Assembly (NCBI RefSeq): GCF_001667035.1
Contig: NZ_LZIR01000113.1
Coordinates: 1-56,304, forward strand
DNA from: Mycobacterium sp. 852002-51057_SCH5723018
GTDB taxonomy: Bacteria; Actinomycetota; Actinomycetes; Mycobacteriales; Mycobacteriaceae
Length of the DNA stretch: 56,304 nt
Reading direction: 5' to 3'
A model generated the notes under the pieces. It saw only the letters and a list, made by a program, of their open reading frames with translations, was not told the DNA's origin and made no database searches. Both the position numbers and the translations under genes were made by a program. Numbering within the stretch: the first letter of the stretch is position 1; the number at the start of each line of letters is the position of its first letter. Positions 35,446 to 44,520 of this stretch are shown piece after piece.

Positions 35446-36099
35446 ATGACCCTCAGATGCACCACGGTCGCCCGCGCGGCGCGGATCGTCGGGCTCGCGG
35501 CCGTGTTGAGCGCGGCCGCCGGCGCGGCGGTTGGGTTCGCGGGTGCGGCCGACGCCGCGCCCTCTCCGCGCAGCGGCGGGATGCACGGCAACCCGGCCGC
35601 CGCCGCGAACTATTGGCGCTACCAGCAACAGGATCGCGACTGCGGCGAGATGGCGGTGGCCGACGTGGTCGGCGAGATCACCGGCCGCCAGCCCAGCGAG
35701 GACGCGGTCAACGCCGCGGCTGAAAACATCCCGAGCGGCAGCCACCCCGGACCGATCTATCGCCCCGGCAGCAGAACCAGCAACGGAGACCTGGCGGTAT
35801 TACTCGCGCACTACGGCGTCCAGGCCGCGTCGGTCCATACGACTATCGACGCGCTGGAGCACGACCTGGACCAAGGGCGCAAGGTGATTGCCGGAGTCAA
35901 CAACAAGATCCTCTGGGACGAAGGCGGCAACCGCGCCGAGGAAAATCACTTCGTGGTCGTCACCGGCATCGACGCCGGCGCCGGTGTGGTGCACCTCAAC
36001 GACAGCGGCGTCAAAGCCGGCCGCGATGAACAGGTTTCCATCGCCACCTTCGAAGCGGCGTGGAACACCAGCGACAACTTCGCCGTCGTCACCAGGTAA
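35446..36099 (+). CDS. Secreted C39-like cysteine peptidase-fold protein
   Basis: The 217-residue protein has a signal peptide (IVGLAAVLSAAAGAAVGFAGAADAAP). Its mature domain keeps a papain-like catalytic set: C66 in QQDRDCGEMAVADVVGEITG, H168 in ENHFVVVTGID, and N185/D186 in VHLNDSGV. This is the peptidase C39-like (C39_2) arrangement without an ABC transporter. In M. tuberculosis a different gene (Rv3714c) occupies this site. A role in envelope or peptide processing is possible, but the substrate is unknown. No clear ribosome binding site precedes the ATG. Confidence 0.8.
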   Translation: MTLRCTTVARAARIVGLAAVLSAAAGAAVGFAGAADAAPSPRSGGMHGNPAAAANYWRYQQQDRDCGEMAVADVVGEITGRQPSEDAVNAAAENIPSGSHPGPIYRPGSRTSNGDLAVLLAHYGVQAASVHTTIDALEHDLDQGRKVIAGVNNKILWDEGGNRAEENHFVVVTGIDAGAGVVHLNDSGVKAGRDEQVSIATFEAAWNTSDNFAVVTR

Positions 36100-36108
36100 A
36101 TGCCCGCG

Positions 36109-36720
36109 TCAGACCATCGCCCGGCGGCCGGTGAGCGCGCGGCCTAGCGTCAGCTCGTCGGCGAACTCCAAGTCACCGCCCATCGGCAGGCCCGACGCGA
36201 TCCGCGTCACGGTCAGGCCGGGGATGTCGCGCAGCATCCGGACCAGGTAGGTGGCGGTCGCCTCGCCCTCGGTGTTGGGGTCGGTGGCGATGATCACCTC
36301 GGTGATGTCGACGTCGTCGACGCGCTCACCGATGCGGGTCAGCAGCTCGCGGATCCGCAGCTGATCGGGGCCCACCCCGGACAGCGGATCAAGCGCGCCG
36401 CCCAGCACGTGGTAGCGGCCGCGGAACTCGCGGGTGCGCTCGACGGCCTGGACGTCCTTGGGCTCCTCGACCACGCACACCAAAGAGCCGTCGCGGCGCG
36501 GGTCCGAGCAGATGCGGCAACGCTCGTCGTCGGAGACGTTGCCGCACACCGCGCAGAACCGAACCCCTTCGCGGACCTTCGCCAGCACCGCGGTCAGCCG
36601 GTCGATCTCCGGCGGCTCCACCGACAACAGGTGGAAGGCGATCCGCTGCGCGCTTTTAGGCCCGATGCCCGGCAGCTTGCCGAGCTCGTCGATCAGATCC
36701 TGGACCGGTCCCTCAAACAT
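36109..36720 (-). CDS. recR: Recombination protein RecR
   Basis: RecR acts with RecO/RecF in loading RecA at gaps. I chose the ATG at 36720 (MFEGPVQDLIDELGKLPGIG), giving 203 residues. It has the helix-hairpin-helix (KLPGIGPKSAQRIAFHLL) and the four-cysteine zinc finger (CAVCGNVSDDERCRICSD). A Toprim domain follows (LVCVVEEPKDVQAVERT, EVIIATDPNTEGEATATYL). It is 13 bp downstream of ybaB in the common ybaB-recR order. Confidence 0.97.
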   Translation of the reverse strand: MFEGPVQDLIDELGKLPGIGPKSAQRIAFHLLSVEPPEIDRLTAVLAKVREGVRFCAVCGNVSDDERCRICSDPRRDGSLVCVVEEPKDVQAVERTREFRGRYHVLGGALDPLSGVGPDQLRIRELLTRIGERVDDVDITEVIIATDPNTEGEATATYLVRMLRDIPGLTVTRIASGLPMGGDLEFADELTLGRALTGRRAMV

Positions 36721-36733
36721 GTCGGTGTGGCGT

Positions 36734-37093
36734 CTACAGCCCCATCTGAGTCGGCGGCGCGGTCGGCGGCGCCGGCGGTTTCGCCGGCACGCCCATCCCT
36801 CCGGCCAGGGCGCCCAGCCGCTCCTGCGCCATCTTGGTGACCTGGCTGGAAGCGTCACCCATGGCGCCGACGATCAGGTCCTGCAGGGTCTCGATGTCGC
36901 CGGGGTCGACGACCTTCGGGTCGATCTTCACCGCGACCACCTCGCCGCTGCCTTTGACCACGACCTCGACCAGGCCCCCGCCGGCTTGCCCGTGCACCTC
37001 GGCGTTCGCCAGCTGTTGCTGGGCTTCCAGCAGCTTTTGCTGCATCTGCTGCGCCTGGGCGAGCAGCTGCGACATATCGCCTCCGGGTTGCAT
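36734..37093 (-). CDS. ybaB: YbaB/EbfC family nucleoid-associated protein
   Basis: The 119-residue protein has the YbaB pattern: a long Gln/Ala helix (MSQLLAQAQQMQQKLLEAQQ), GGGLVEVVVKGSGEVVAVKI, then IETLQDLIVGAMGDASSQV. The C-terminus has a Pro-rich extension. YbaB dimers bind DNA without strong specificity. It is upstream of recR. AGGGGA precedes the ATG. Confidence 0.95.
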   Translation of the reverse strand: MQPGGDMSQLLAQAQQMQQKLLEAQQQLANAEVHGQAGGGLVEVVVKGSGEVVAVKIDPKVVDPGDIETLQDLIVGAMGDASSQVTKMAQERLGALAGGMGVPAKPPAPPTAPPTQMGL

Positions 37094-37179
37094 GACAATC
37101 CCCTCGCATCTTGGTCTCGAGTTGGTTTCGCCTGTGGATGTCGGGCGATTCGAAACACCCAGCGTAGACCGCGCGACGC

Positions 37180-37185
37180 TACCTT
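37180..37185 (+). promoter_or_regulatory. Leaderless-type -10 element of ami1
   Basis: TACCTT at 37180-37185 ends 6 nt before the ami1 GTG at 37192. This is the spacing of a leaderless mycobacterial transcript. Confidence 0.45.
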
Positions 37186-37191
37186 TGCGCC

Positions 37192-37953
37192 GTGGACGTA
37201 CGAGTGAGCAGGCGTGTCGGAATCAAACTGGCGGTCGGTGTGCTGATTGCTGCGTCGGCGGCGATCATCCCGACCGCGACCGCAGTCCCGTCCAATATCG
37301 CCGGCATGGTCGTTTTCATCGACCCCGGCCACAACGGCTCCAACGACGCTTCCATCACCCATCAGGTGCCCACCGGTCGTGGCGGCACCAAGGACTGCCA
37401 GACCAGCGGAACCTCGACGAACGCCGGCTATCAGGAGCACACGTTCAACTGGGACACCGCGCTGCGGGTTCGCGCCGGGTTGAACGCGCTGGGCGTCCGG
37501 ACGGCCATGTCGCGCAGCAACGACACTGCGCTGGCACCGTGCGTCGATGCGCGCGCCAACATGGCCAACTCGTTGCGCCCCAACGCGGTCCTGAGCATCC
37601 ACGCCGACGGCGGCCCGCCGTCCGGCCGCGGGTTCCACGTCAATTACTCGGCCCCGCCGCTCAACCAAGTGCAGGCCGGACCCTCGGTGCAGTACGCCCG
37701 CATCATGCGCGACCAGTTGCAGGCCTCGGGTATTCCACCTTCTAACTACATCGGCCAGGACGGCCTGTACGGTCGCTCGGATCTGACCGGCCTGAACTTG
37801 GCGCAGTATCCGTCGATTCTGGTCGAGTGCGGCAACATGAAGAATCCCGCGGATTCCGCGCTGTTGGAGTCACCCGAGGGCCGGCAGAAGTACGCCGATG
37901 CGATGGTGCGCGGCGTCGCGGGCTTCCTGGCCACCCAGGGCCAAGCGCGCTAG
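37192..37953 (+). CDS. ami1: N-acetylmuramoyl-L-alanine amidase (Rv3717-like)
   Basis: Ami1 cleaves the MurNAc-L-Ala bond of peptidoglycan in the periplasm. The 253-residue protein has a signal sequence (GIKLAVGVLIAASAAIIPTATA) and an amidase_3 domain. Zinc ligands are visible in FIDPGHNGSND, GYQEHTFNWD and LSIHADGGPPSGRG, and the catalytic Glu in ILVECGNMKN. No cell-wall-binding domain is present, as in M. tuberculosis. Its 3' end overlaps that of the convergent SRPBCC gene. Confidence 0.94.
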   Translation: MDVRVSRRVGIKLAVGVLIAASAAIIPTATAVPSNIAGMVVFIDPGHNGSNDASITHQVPTGRGGTKDCQTSGTSTNAGYQEHTFNWDTALRVRAGLNALGVRTAMSRSNDTALAPCVDARANMANSLRPNAVLSIHADGGPPSGRGFHVNYSAPPLNQVQAGPSVQYARIMRDQLQASGIPPSNYIGQDGLYGRSDLTGLNLAQYPSILVECGNMKNPADSALLESPEGRQKYADAMVRGVAGFLATQGQAR

Positions 37954-38390
37954 CTCTTCTCTAGTTCTTTCTTCAGATTGGCGAGCACCTCGCCCTGAAT
38001 CCTCTTCAGCCCCAAGGGCGCAAAGGTCTTTTCGAAGAAGCCCTTGACGCCGCCCGCGCCGTCCCAGGTGGTCTTGACCGTTACGCTGGATCCCGGTCCG
38101 GCGGGGGCCACCGTCCAGTTGATGATCATCGACGAGTTCGCGTCCTTCTCGATGACGGTGTGCCCGGCGACATCGACGTTGACCTGCACGTCACGCACCC
38201 GTGATTTGGTCGCCTGCAGCTTCCACTTGGCGACCGTGCCCGCTCCCTGGCCGCCCTGCAGCACCTGATACTCGCTGTACTGCGGGGAGAGGATCTTCGG
38301 GCGCACGTTCTGGTAGTCCGCGACCGCGGCAAGGGTGGCCGACGGTTCGGCATTGATCAAGATGGTGCTGTCTGCGCTGACCTGTCCCAT
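37950..38390 (-). CDS. SRPBCC (START-like) domain protein (Rv3718c-like)
   Basis: The 146-residue protein is a polyketide-cyclase/SRPBCC fold: ADSTILINAEPSATLAAVAD at the N-terminus, central antiparallel strands, and a C-terminal helix (FFEKTFAPLGLKRIQGEVLANLKKELEKS). The family binds hydrophobic ligands in a cavity. It is divergent from the tuberculostearate pair, but a functional link is only inference. Confidence 0.9.
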   Translation of the reverse strand: MGQVSADSTILINAEPSATLAAVADYQNVRPKILSPQYSEYQVLQGGQGAGTVAKWKLQATKSRVRDVQVNVDVAGHTVIEKDANSSMIINWTVAPAGPGSSVTVKTTWDGAGGVKGFFEKTFAPLGLKRIQGEVLANLKKELEKS

Positions 38391-38468
38391 CAGGCGCTAC
38401 CCCCTCGTATGTCTTTTGGTGTCCTGTGATGACGACCGCGCACGGGTGCACGGGCTGTGGTCGAAGAC

Positions 38469-38474
38469 TAGGGT
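38469..38474 (+). promoter_or_regulatory. Leaderless-type -10 element of the bfaA-bfaB pair
   Basis: TAGGGT at 38469-38474 is 7 nt before the preferred GTG start at 38482, as in leaderless promoters. Confidence 0.45.
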
Positions 38475-38481
38475 ATATGTG

Positions 38482-39870
38482 GTGCCTGTCCCTGGATCTG
38501 CACTCTCGGCTCACACAGCGGGCGTCGACCGGTTGATGGCGAGTTATCGATCCATCCCGGCGACATCCGCCGTCCGGCTCGCCAAGCCCACCTCAAACCT
38601 GTTCCGCGCCCGCAGCAAACGCGATGCGCACGGGCTGGACACGTCCGGGCTGACCGGCGTGCTTGGTGTCGATCCCGAAACCCGCACCGCCGACGTGGCC
38701 GGCATGTGCACCTATCAGGACCTGGTGGCCGCGACCCTGCCGTACGGCCTTTCGCCACTGGTAGTCCCGCAATTGAAGACCATCACCCTCGGCGGGGCGG
38801 TCAGCGGCCTGGGCATCGAGTCGGCGTCGTTTCGCAACGGGTTGCCCCACGAGTCGGTGCTGGAGATGGACATCCTCACCGGCGCTGGCGAATTGCTCAC
38901 CGCATCCCGCAGCCGGCACCCCGATCTGTTCCGCGCCTTCCCCAATTCCTATGGGACGCTGGGATATTCGACCAGGCTGCGGATCGAGCTGGAGCCCGTC
39001 GCGCCGTTCGTGGCGCTGCGGCACATCCGATTCCGCTCGCTTCCCGACATGGTCGCGGCCATGGAACGCATCATCGACACCGGCGGGCAGGGCGGCACCC
39101 CGGTGGACTATCTGGATGGCGTGGTTTTCAGCGCCGACGAAAGCTATCTCTGCGTCGGCCGGCGCACCACCACTCCGGGGCCGGTCAGTGATTACACCGG
39201 AAAAGACATTTACTACCAATCGATTCGGCACGACTGCGCTGGTGTGGAAGCCACCAAGGACGACCGGCTGACGATTCACGACTATCTCTGGCGCTGGGAC
39301 ACCGACTGGTTTTGGTGCTCGCGTGCGTTCGGCGTGCAAAACCCGCGGGTGCGGCGCTGGTGGCCGCGCCGCTACCGGCGCAGCAGCTTCTATTGGAAAC
39401 TGGTCGCCCTCGACCAGCGCTTCGGCATCGCCGACCGGATCGAGAAACGCAACGGCCGCCCCCCGCGCGAGCGGGTGGTGCAGGACGTCGAGGTGCCGGT
39501 TGAGCGCAGCGTCGAATTCCTGGAGTGGTTCCTCGACAACGTGCCCATCACGCCGATCTGGCTGTGCCCGCTGCGGCTACGCGACCACGACGGCTGGCCG
39601 CTGTATCCGATGCGACCGGATCACACCTACGTCAACCTCGGGTTCTGGTCGTCGGTGCCGGCCGGCCCCACCCAAGGCGCGACCAACCGGGCCATCGAGG
39701 CGAAGGTCAGCGCGCTCGACGGGCACAAGTCGCTGTACTCCGACTCCTTCTACACCCGCGAGGAGTTCGACGAACTCTACGGAGGCGAGGCCTACAAGAC
39801 GGTCAAGAAGACGTACGATCCCGACGCTCGTCTCCTCGACCTCTACGCAAAGGCGGTGCAACGGCGATGA
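38482..39870 (+). CDS. bfaA: FAD-dependent reductase of 10-methyl fatty acid synthesis (Rv3719-like)
   Basis: The 462-residue protein has an N-terminal FAD-binding_4 domain: GVDPETRTADVAGMCTYQDL, LPYGLSPLVVPQLKTITLGG, and SVLEMDILTGAGELL. It belongs to the family related to DHCR24-type sterol reductases. In mycobacteria such a protein reduces the 10-methylene intermediate to 10-methylstearic (tuberculostearic) acid and is paired with a cyclopropane-synthase-like methyltransferase, as here. The start is GTG 38482 or 38479; a -10 at 38469 favours 38482. It overlaps the next gene by 4 nt. Confidence 0.88.
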   Translation: MPVPGSALSAHTAGVDRLMASYRSIPATSAVRLAKPTSNLFRARSKRDAHGLDTSGLTGVLGVDPETRTADVAGMCTYQDLVAATLPYGLSPLVVPQLKTITLGGAVSGLGIESASFRNGLPHESVLEMDILTGAGELLTASRSRHPDLFRAFPNSYGTLGYSTRLRIELEPVAPFVALRHIRFRSLPDMVAAMERIIDTGGQGGTPVDYLDGVVFSADESYLCVGRRTTTPGPVSDYTGKDIYYQSIRHDCAGVEATKDDRLTIHDYLWRWDTDWFWCSRAFGVQNPRVRRWWPRRYRRSSFYWKLVALDQRFGIADRIEKRNGRPPRERVVQDVEVPVERSVEFLEWFLDNVPITPIWLCPLRLRDHDGWPLYPMRPDHTYVNLGFWSSVPAGPTQGATNRAIEAKVSALDGHKSLYSDSFYTREEFDELYGGEAYKTVKKTYDPDARLLDLYAKAVQRR

Positions 39871-41195
39871 CAGCGACTAGCGAGACCAAGGAGCCCGACC
39901 CCACCAGCCACCACCTTGGGGCCAAATTCACCATGGCGGAGATCCTGGAGATCTTCGCCGCGACCGGGCGTCATCCGCTGAAGTTCACCGCGTACGACGG
40001 CAGCACCGCGGGCAGCGAGGAGGCCAGGCTGGGCCTGGACCTTCGCACGCCCCGGGGCGCCACCTACCTGGCCACGGCCCCGGGTGAGCTGGGCCTCGCC
40101 CGCGCCTACGTCTCCGGTGACCTGCAGACGTATGGCGTGCACCCCGGCGACCCGTACGACCTGCTCAAGACGTTGACCGACCGGGTCCAATTCAAGCGGC
40201 CGCCGGCGCGGGTGCTGGCCAACATAGTCCGTTCCATCGGGGTCGAATGTCTGTTGCCCGTCGCCCCGCCGCCGGAGGAAGCCCCACCGCGGTGGGTGCT
40301 GGTCGCCGCCGGCGTGATGCATAGCAAGACCCGCGACGCCGAGGCCATCCACCACCACTACGACGTCTCCAACACCTTCTACGAGTGGGTGCTCGGCCCG
40401 TCGATGACTTACACCTGCGCGGTCTATCCGCACGCCGAGGCGACGCTGGAAGAAGCGCAGGACAACAAGTACCGGCTGATTTTCGAGAAGCTGCGGCTGC
40501 AGCCGGGCAACCGGTTGCTCGACGTGGGCTGCGGCTGGGGCGGCATGGTGCGCTACGCCGCCCGCCGCGGTGTGCGCGCGATCGGCGCCACGCTGTCGGC
40601 CGAGCAGGCCAAGTGGGCGCAAAAGGCAATCGAGGACGAGGGGCTGGCGGAGCTGGCCGAAGTGCGCCACTCCGACTACCGCGACGTGGGCGAGGCCGGG
40701 TTCGACGCGGTGTCGTCCATCGGGCTGACCGAGCACATCGGTGTCAAGAACTACCCGGCCTACTTCGGTTTCTTGAAGTCGAAGCTGCGCACCGGCGGGC
40801 TGCTGCTCAATCACTGCATCACCCGCCACGACAACAAATCGACGTCTTTCGCCGGCGGATTCACCGACCGCTACGTCTTCCCGGACGGCGAGCTGACCGG
40901 CTCGGGGCGCATCATCACCGACGTCCAGGACGCCGGTTTCGAGGTGTTGCACGAGGAGAACTTCCGGCACCACTACGCGATGACCCTGCGCGATTGGTGC
41001 CGCAATCTGGTCGAGCACTGGGACGACGCGGTTGAAGAGGTGGGCCTGGCGACCGCCAAAGTGTGGGGCCTCTACATGGCGGCCTCACGAGTCGCCTTCG
41101 AACAGAACAACCTTCAGCTGCACCACGTGCTGGCGGCCAATGTCGACGCCCGCGGCGACGACGACCTGCCGCTGCGCCCATGGTGGCAACCCTGA
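39867..41195 (+). CDS. bfaB: Cyclopropane-synthase-like methyltransferase of 10-methyl fatty acid synthesis (Rv3720-like)
   Basis: The 442-residue protein has a ~130-residue N-terminal domain followed by a Cfa/CmaA-type methyltransferase. AIHHHYDVSNTFYEWVLGPS leads into SAM motif I LLDVGCGWGGMVRYAARRGV, with SSIGLTEHIG and LLLNHCITRHDN further on. By family knowledge it methylates C10 of oleoyl chains in phospholipids to give the 10-methylene form, which the upstream FAD protein reduces. ATG and the upstream TGA overlap (ATGA). Confidence 0.9.
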   Translation: MTATSETKEPDPTSHHLGAKFTMAEILEIFAATGRHPLKFTAYDGSTAGSEEARLGLDLRTPRGATYLATAPGELGLARAYVSGDLQTYGVHPGDPYDLLKTLTDRVQFKRPPARVLANIVRSIGVECLLPVAPPPEEAPPRWVLVAAGVMHSKTRDAEAIHHHYDVSNTFYEWVLGPSMTYTCAVYPHAEATLEEAQDNKYRLIFEKLRLQPGNRLLDVGCGWGGMVRYAARRGVRAIGATLSAEQAKWAQKAIEDEGLAELAEVRHSDYRDVGEAGFDAVSSIGLTEHIGVKNYPAYFGFLKSKLRTGGLLLNHCITRHDNKSTSFAGGFTDRYVFPDGELTGSGRIITDVQDAGFEVLHEENFRHHYAMTLRDWCRNLVEHWDDAVEEVGLATAKVWGLYMAASRVAFEQNNLQLHHVLAANVDARGDDDLPLRPWWQP

Positions 41196-41202
41196 GGCTT
41201 AG

Positions 41203-41264
41203 TTCGATGGTGGCGACCCGTTGCGCCCGGCTACGCCGCCCGGCTACGCCGCGCTTACGGTCCC
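41203..41264 (-). repeat. Dispersed GC-rich repeat element, inverted copy
   Basis: The reverse complement reads GACCGTAAGCGCGGCGTAGC then CGGGCG, and ends GGGTCGCCACCATCG. It matches the element at 44521-44571 with a few changes and an internal 13-bp duplication of GCGTAGCCGGGCG. It fills almost all of the 71-bp gap between the convergent bfaB and dnaX genes. Confidence 0.75.
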
Positions 41265-41266
41265 CA

Positions 41267-43069
41267 CTAGCCCCCGTCGATCCGGCGCGCGCCCAGCTCG
41301 TTCTGCAGCAACTCGAGCGCGACCTCTTCGGGATCGCGTCGCGGTGCCGACGGCTCGCTGCGGCCCGCCTCGGCGAGCATGTGTTCCTCGTCGTCGTCCC
41401 GCCCGGCGGATTCCACGGGATCTGCAGCGGGGGCGACCTCTTCCACCTTGGGGGGCAACGGGTTTGATGCGGGCTCCCCATCACCGGCCTCACAGCGGAC
41501 CCGCCAGCTCACCCCCAGCGCGTCCTTGAGCGCCTCGGCGATGACGTCGGCGTTGCGCTGTTCGCAGAGCCGCTTGGCCAGCGGAGCCGACGCGTGGGTC
41601 AACACCAGCGTGTTGCCCTCGAGCGCGCGAACGGTCGCGCCGGCCAGCATCACCTCTGTGGTGCGACTGCGCTGGCGCACCTTGTCGCGCACCGTCGGCC
41701 ACATGGTACGCACCGCGGCGGCGTTGAGTTCGCCAGGGGCGGAAGCGATTTCGGGTTCGGGCTGCGGCGCCGGAGCCGGCTCAGGCGGAGGCTTGGGCTG
41801 CGGCTCGGGCTTGGGGGTGGGCTCTTCGGCGGCTCGAGGGGCCGGCCTGCGGGGCCGGACGGGCGCGGCCGCGGGCTGAGGCGGCGGCGCCGCGCTCTCG
41901 GCGGCGGGGATGGACATGCCCATCCGGGTCTCGATCCGCTCGACCCGCTGCAGAAGCGCCGACTCGGCGTCGCTGGCCGATGGCAAAAGCAGTCGCGCGC
42001 AGACCACTTCGAGCAGGAGGCGCGGCGCCGTCGCACCTCGCATCTCGCCCAGCCCGGCCTGCACCACCTCGGCATACCGGGTCAGCGTCGCCGGGCCGAT
42101 GCGGGCCGCCTGGTCGCGCATCCGGTCCAGCACGTCCTCCGGCCCGTCCACCACGCCACGGCTGGCCGCGTCCGGAACCGCTTGCAGCACAATGAGATCG
42201 CGGAACCGGTCCATTAGGTCGGTGGCGAAGCGGCGTGGGTCATGACCGGCGTCGATTACCGATTCGACCGCGCCGAACAACGCGGCGGCATCCCCGGCCG
42301 CCAGCGCATCGACGGCGTCGTCGATCAGCGCGACGTCGGTGGCGCCCAGCAGCCCCAGTGCCCTCTGGTAGGTGACGTGGTTGTCCTCGGCGCCGGCCAC
42401 CAGCTGATCGAGCACCGACAGGGTGTCGCGCGGCGAACCGCCGCCGGCGCGGATCACCAGCGGGTACACCGCATCGTCGACGAGGACGCTCTCCTGCTCG
42501 CAGATCCGCCCGATCAACGCTCGCATGGTCTTCGGCGGCAAGAGCCGGAACGGGTAGTGATGGGTGCGCGAACGGATCGTCGGCAGCACCTTCTCCGGCT
42601 CGGTGGTGGCGAAGATGAAGATGAGGTGCTCGGGCGGCTCCTCCACGATCTTGAGCAGCGCGTTGAAGCCGGCGGTGGTCACCATGTGCGCCTCGTCGAC
42701 GATGAACACCCGGTAGCGCGACTGCGCCGGAGCGTAGAAGGCGCGGTCACGCAGCTCACGCGTGTCGTCCACGCCGCCGTGGCTGGCCGCGTCGAGCTCC
42801 ACCACGTCGATGCTGCCGGGCGCGTTCGGCGCCAGCGCCACGCAAGACTCGCAAACCCCGCAGGGCGTGGCCGTCGGCCCCTGCGCGCAGTTGAGCGACC
42901 GGGCCAAAATGCGCGCCGACGAGGTCTTTCCGCAGCCGCGCGGCCCGGAGAACAGGTACGCGTGGTTGATCCGGCCGGCTTCCAGGGCAATCGACAGCGG
43001 CTCGGTGACGTGCTCCTGACCCACCACTTCGGCGAAGGTTGCCGGTCGATATTTGCGGTAGAGGGCCAC
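41267..43069 (-). CDS. dnaX: DNA polymerase III subunit tau (gamma/tau)
   Basis: DnaX is the clamp-loader ATPase. I chose the GTG at 43069 (VALYRKYRPATFAEVVGQEH), where family homology begins, giving 600 residues. Walker A GPRGCGKT is at residues 42-49. The zinc module uses C61, C70, C73 and C76. The DEAH box is at 125-128 and the sensor region includes FATTEPEKVLPTIRSR. A Pro/Glu-rich linker (~380-440) leads to the C-terminal tau domain. No A-rich slippery site for a gamma form is visible. Confidence 0.96.
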   Translation of the reverse strand: MALYRKYRPATFAEVVGQEHVTEPLSIALEAGRINHAYLFSGPRGCGKTSSARILARSLNCAQGPTATPCGVCESCVALAPNAPGSIDVVELDAASHGGVDDTRELRDRAFYAPAQSRYRVFIVDEAHMVTTAGFNALLKIVEEPPEHLIFIFATTEPEKVLPTIRSRTHHYPFRLLPPKTMRALIGRICEQESVLVDDAVYPLVIRAGGGSPRDTLSVLDQLVAGAEDNHVTYQRALGLLGATDVALIDDAVDALAAGDAAALFGAVESVIDAGHDPRRFATDLMDRFRDLIVLQAVPDAASRGVVDGPEDVLDRMRDQAARIGPATLTRYAEVVQAGLGEMRGATAPRLLLEVVCARLLLPSASDAESALLQRVERIETRMGMSIPAAESAAPPPQPAAAPVRPRRPAPRAAEEPTPKPEPQPKPPPEPAPAPQPEPEIASAPGELNAAAVRTMWPTVRDKVRQRSRTTEVMLAGATVRALEGNTLVLTHASAPLAKRLCEQRNADVIAEALKDALGVSWRVRCEAGDGEPASNPLPPKVEEVAPAADPVESAGRDDDEEHMLAEAGRSEPSAPRRDPEEVALELLQNELGARRIDGG

Positions 43070-43177
43070 GGTCAGCAGGCTACCGGCGCCGGCCGACTGG
43101 AGCGCGGCTGGCATCGGGTGTGCATCAGTGGCTTTCGGTGTGAACCTACGGTCGACTCGCTCGGCGTGTCGTCGCCG

Positions 43178-44476
43178 TCAGCTCACACTGGATGCCGCGG
43201 CGACGAGCAGCGACTCGGACGCCGCCAGCAGCGCGCACGTCGCCAGCCCGTCAACCGCGTCGCGCAGGTCCGGCAGCGACGGGAAGGTGGGCGCGATGCG
43301 GATGTTCTTGTCGTCCGGGTCTTTCCGGTACGGGAACGACGCGCCGGCCTCGGTCACGGCGATCCCGGCGTCTTTGGCCAGCGCGACGGTACGCCGTGCC
43401 GTGCCGGGCAGTACGTCGAGGCTGATGAAGTAGCCGCCCTTGGGGTCGGTCCACGAGGCGATCTTGGAATCGCTCAGCCGCTTGTCCAGGATTTCCAGAG
43501 CCAAGGCGAACTTCGGCGCAAGGATCTGCTGGTGGCGCAGCATCTGCAGGCGCACCCCGTCGGCGTCGCCGAAGAAGCGCAGGTGCCGCAGCTGGTTGAC
43601 CTTGTCGGGGCCGATCGACTTCTTGCCCGCGTATTGCAGATACCAGGCGATGTTTCCCAGCGATCCACCCAGGAAGCTGACCCCGGCGCCGGCGAAGGTG
43701 ATCTTGGAGGTGGACGCGAAGACGTAGGGCCGGTGTGGGTTGCCGGCCTTGGCCGCCAGCCCGAGCACGTCGACCTGGCGGATGAAGTCGTGGGTCAGGG
43801 TGTGCACCGCGTACGCGTTGTCCCAGAACAGCCGGAAGTCGGGCGCCGCGGTCCGCATCTGGACGAGCCGGCGGACCGTCTCCCAGGAGTAGGTGATGCC
43901 GGTGGGGTTGCCGAACACCGGCACCGTCCACATCCCCTTGATCGCGGAGTCGACGGCGACGAGCTCCTCGATCAGGTCGACGTCGGGGCCGTCGTGCAGC
44001 ATCGGGACCGGGATCATCTCGATGCCCATCGTCTCGGTGATGGCGAAGTGCCGGTCGTAGCCGGGGACGGGGCACAAGAACTTGATGCCGTCCTGCTCCT
44101 TGATCCAAGGCCGCGGCGAGTCCACCCCGCCGTACAGCAGCGAGAAGGCGACGAGATCGTGCATCAACTCCAGGCTGGAGTTGTTACCGGCGATCAGGTT
44201 TTGCACCGGGATGCCGAGCAGCTCCCCGAAGATGGCGCGCAGTTCCGGCAGGCCGTGCAGGCCGCCGTAATTGCGGGTGTCGGTGCCCTCGGCGTCGCGG
44301 TAGTCGTCGCCGGGCAGGCTGAGCAGCTGGCTGGACAGGTCGAGCTGCTCCGGAGACGGTTTGCCGCGGGTCAGGTCCAAAGACAGCTTCTTGGCCTGCA
44401 GCTCCGCGTAATCCTGCTGGTTGCGGGCGTGCGCGGCGGCGAGCTCCGCAGGGCTGAGGGAATCGAACGACACCAT
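43178..44476 (-). CDS. aspC: Class I aminotransferase (Rv3722c-type aspartate aminotransferase)
   Basis: The 432-residue PLP enzyme belongs to the MocR-like aminotransferase group whose M. tuberculosis member (Rv3722c) is the main aspartate aminotransferase. I chose the ATG at 44476 (MVSFDSLSPAELAAAH). The PLP lysine is K258 (VFASTSKITFAGAG). GNNSSLELMHDLV, VPVFGNPTGITYSWE and FWDNAYAVH give the usual cofactor contacts. The frame is open into the upstream repeat element, but that extension is not protein-like. Confidence 0.93.
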   Translation of the reverse strand: MVSFDSLSPAELAAAHARNQQDYAELQAKKLSLDLTRGKPSPEQLDLSSQLLSLPGDDYRDAEGTDTRNYGGLHGLPELRAIFGELLGIPVQNLIAGNNSSLELMHDLVAFSLLYGGVDSPRPWIKEQDGIKFLCPVPGYDRHFAITETMGIEMIPVPMLHDGPDVDLIEELVAVDSAIKGMWTVPVFGNPTGITYSWETVRRLVQMRTAAPDFRLFWDNAYAVHTLTHDFIRQVDVLGLAAKAGNPHRPYVFASTSKITFAGAGVSFLGGSLGNIAWYLQYAGKKSIGPDKVNQLRHLRFFGDADGVRLQMLRHQQILAPKFALALEILDKRLSDSKIASWTDPKGGYFISLDVLPGTARRTVALAKDAGIAVTEAGASFPYRKDPDDKNIRIAPTFPSLPDLRDAVDGLATCALLAASESLLVAAASSVS

Positions 44477-44520
44477 AGCTATTGCGGGCCCTTTCGCCGT
44501 CCAACCGGGGTGGGGACAAG

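Noticed and set aside
41267..43069. Programmed frameshift in dnaX to make a gamma subunit
   Set aside because: No A-rich slippery heptamer or suitable downstream structure was seen in the linker region; a single tau-type product is assumed.
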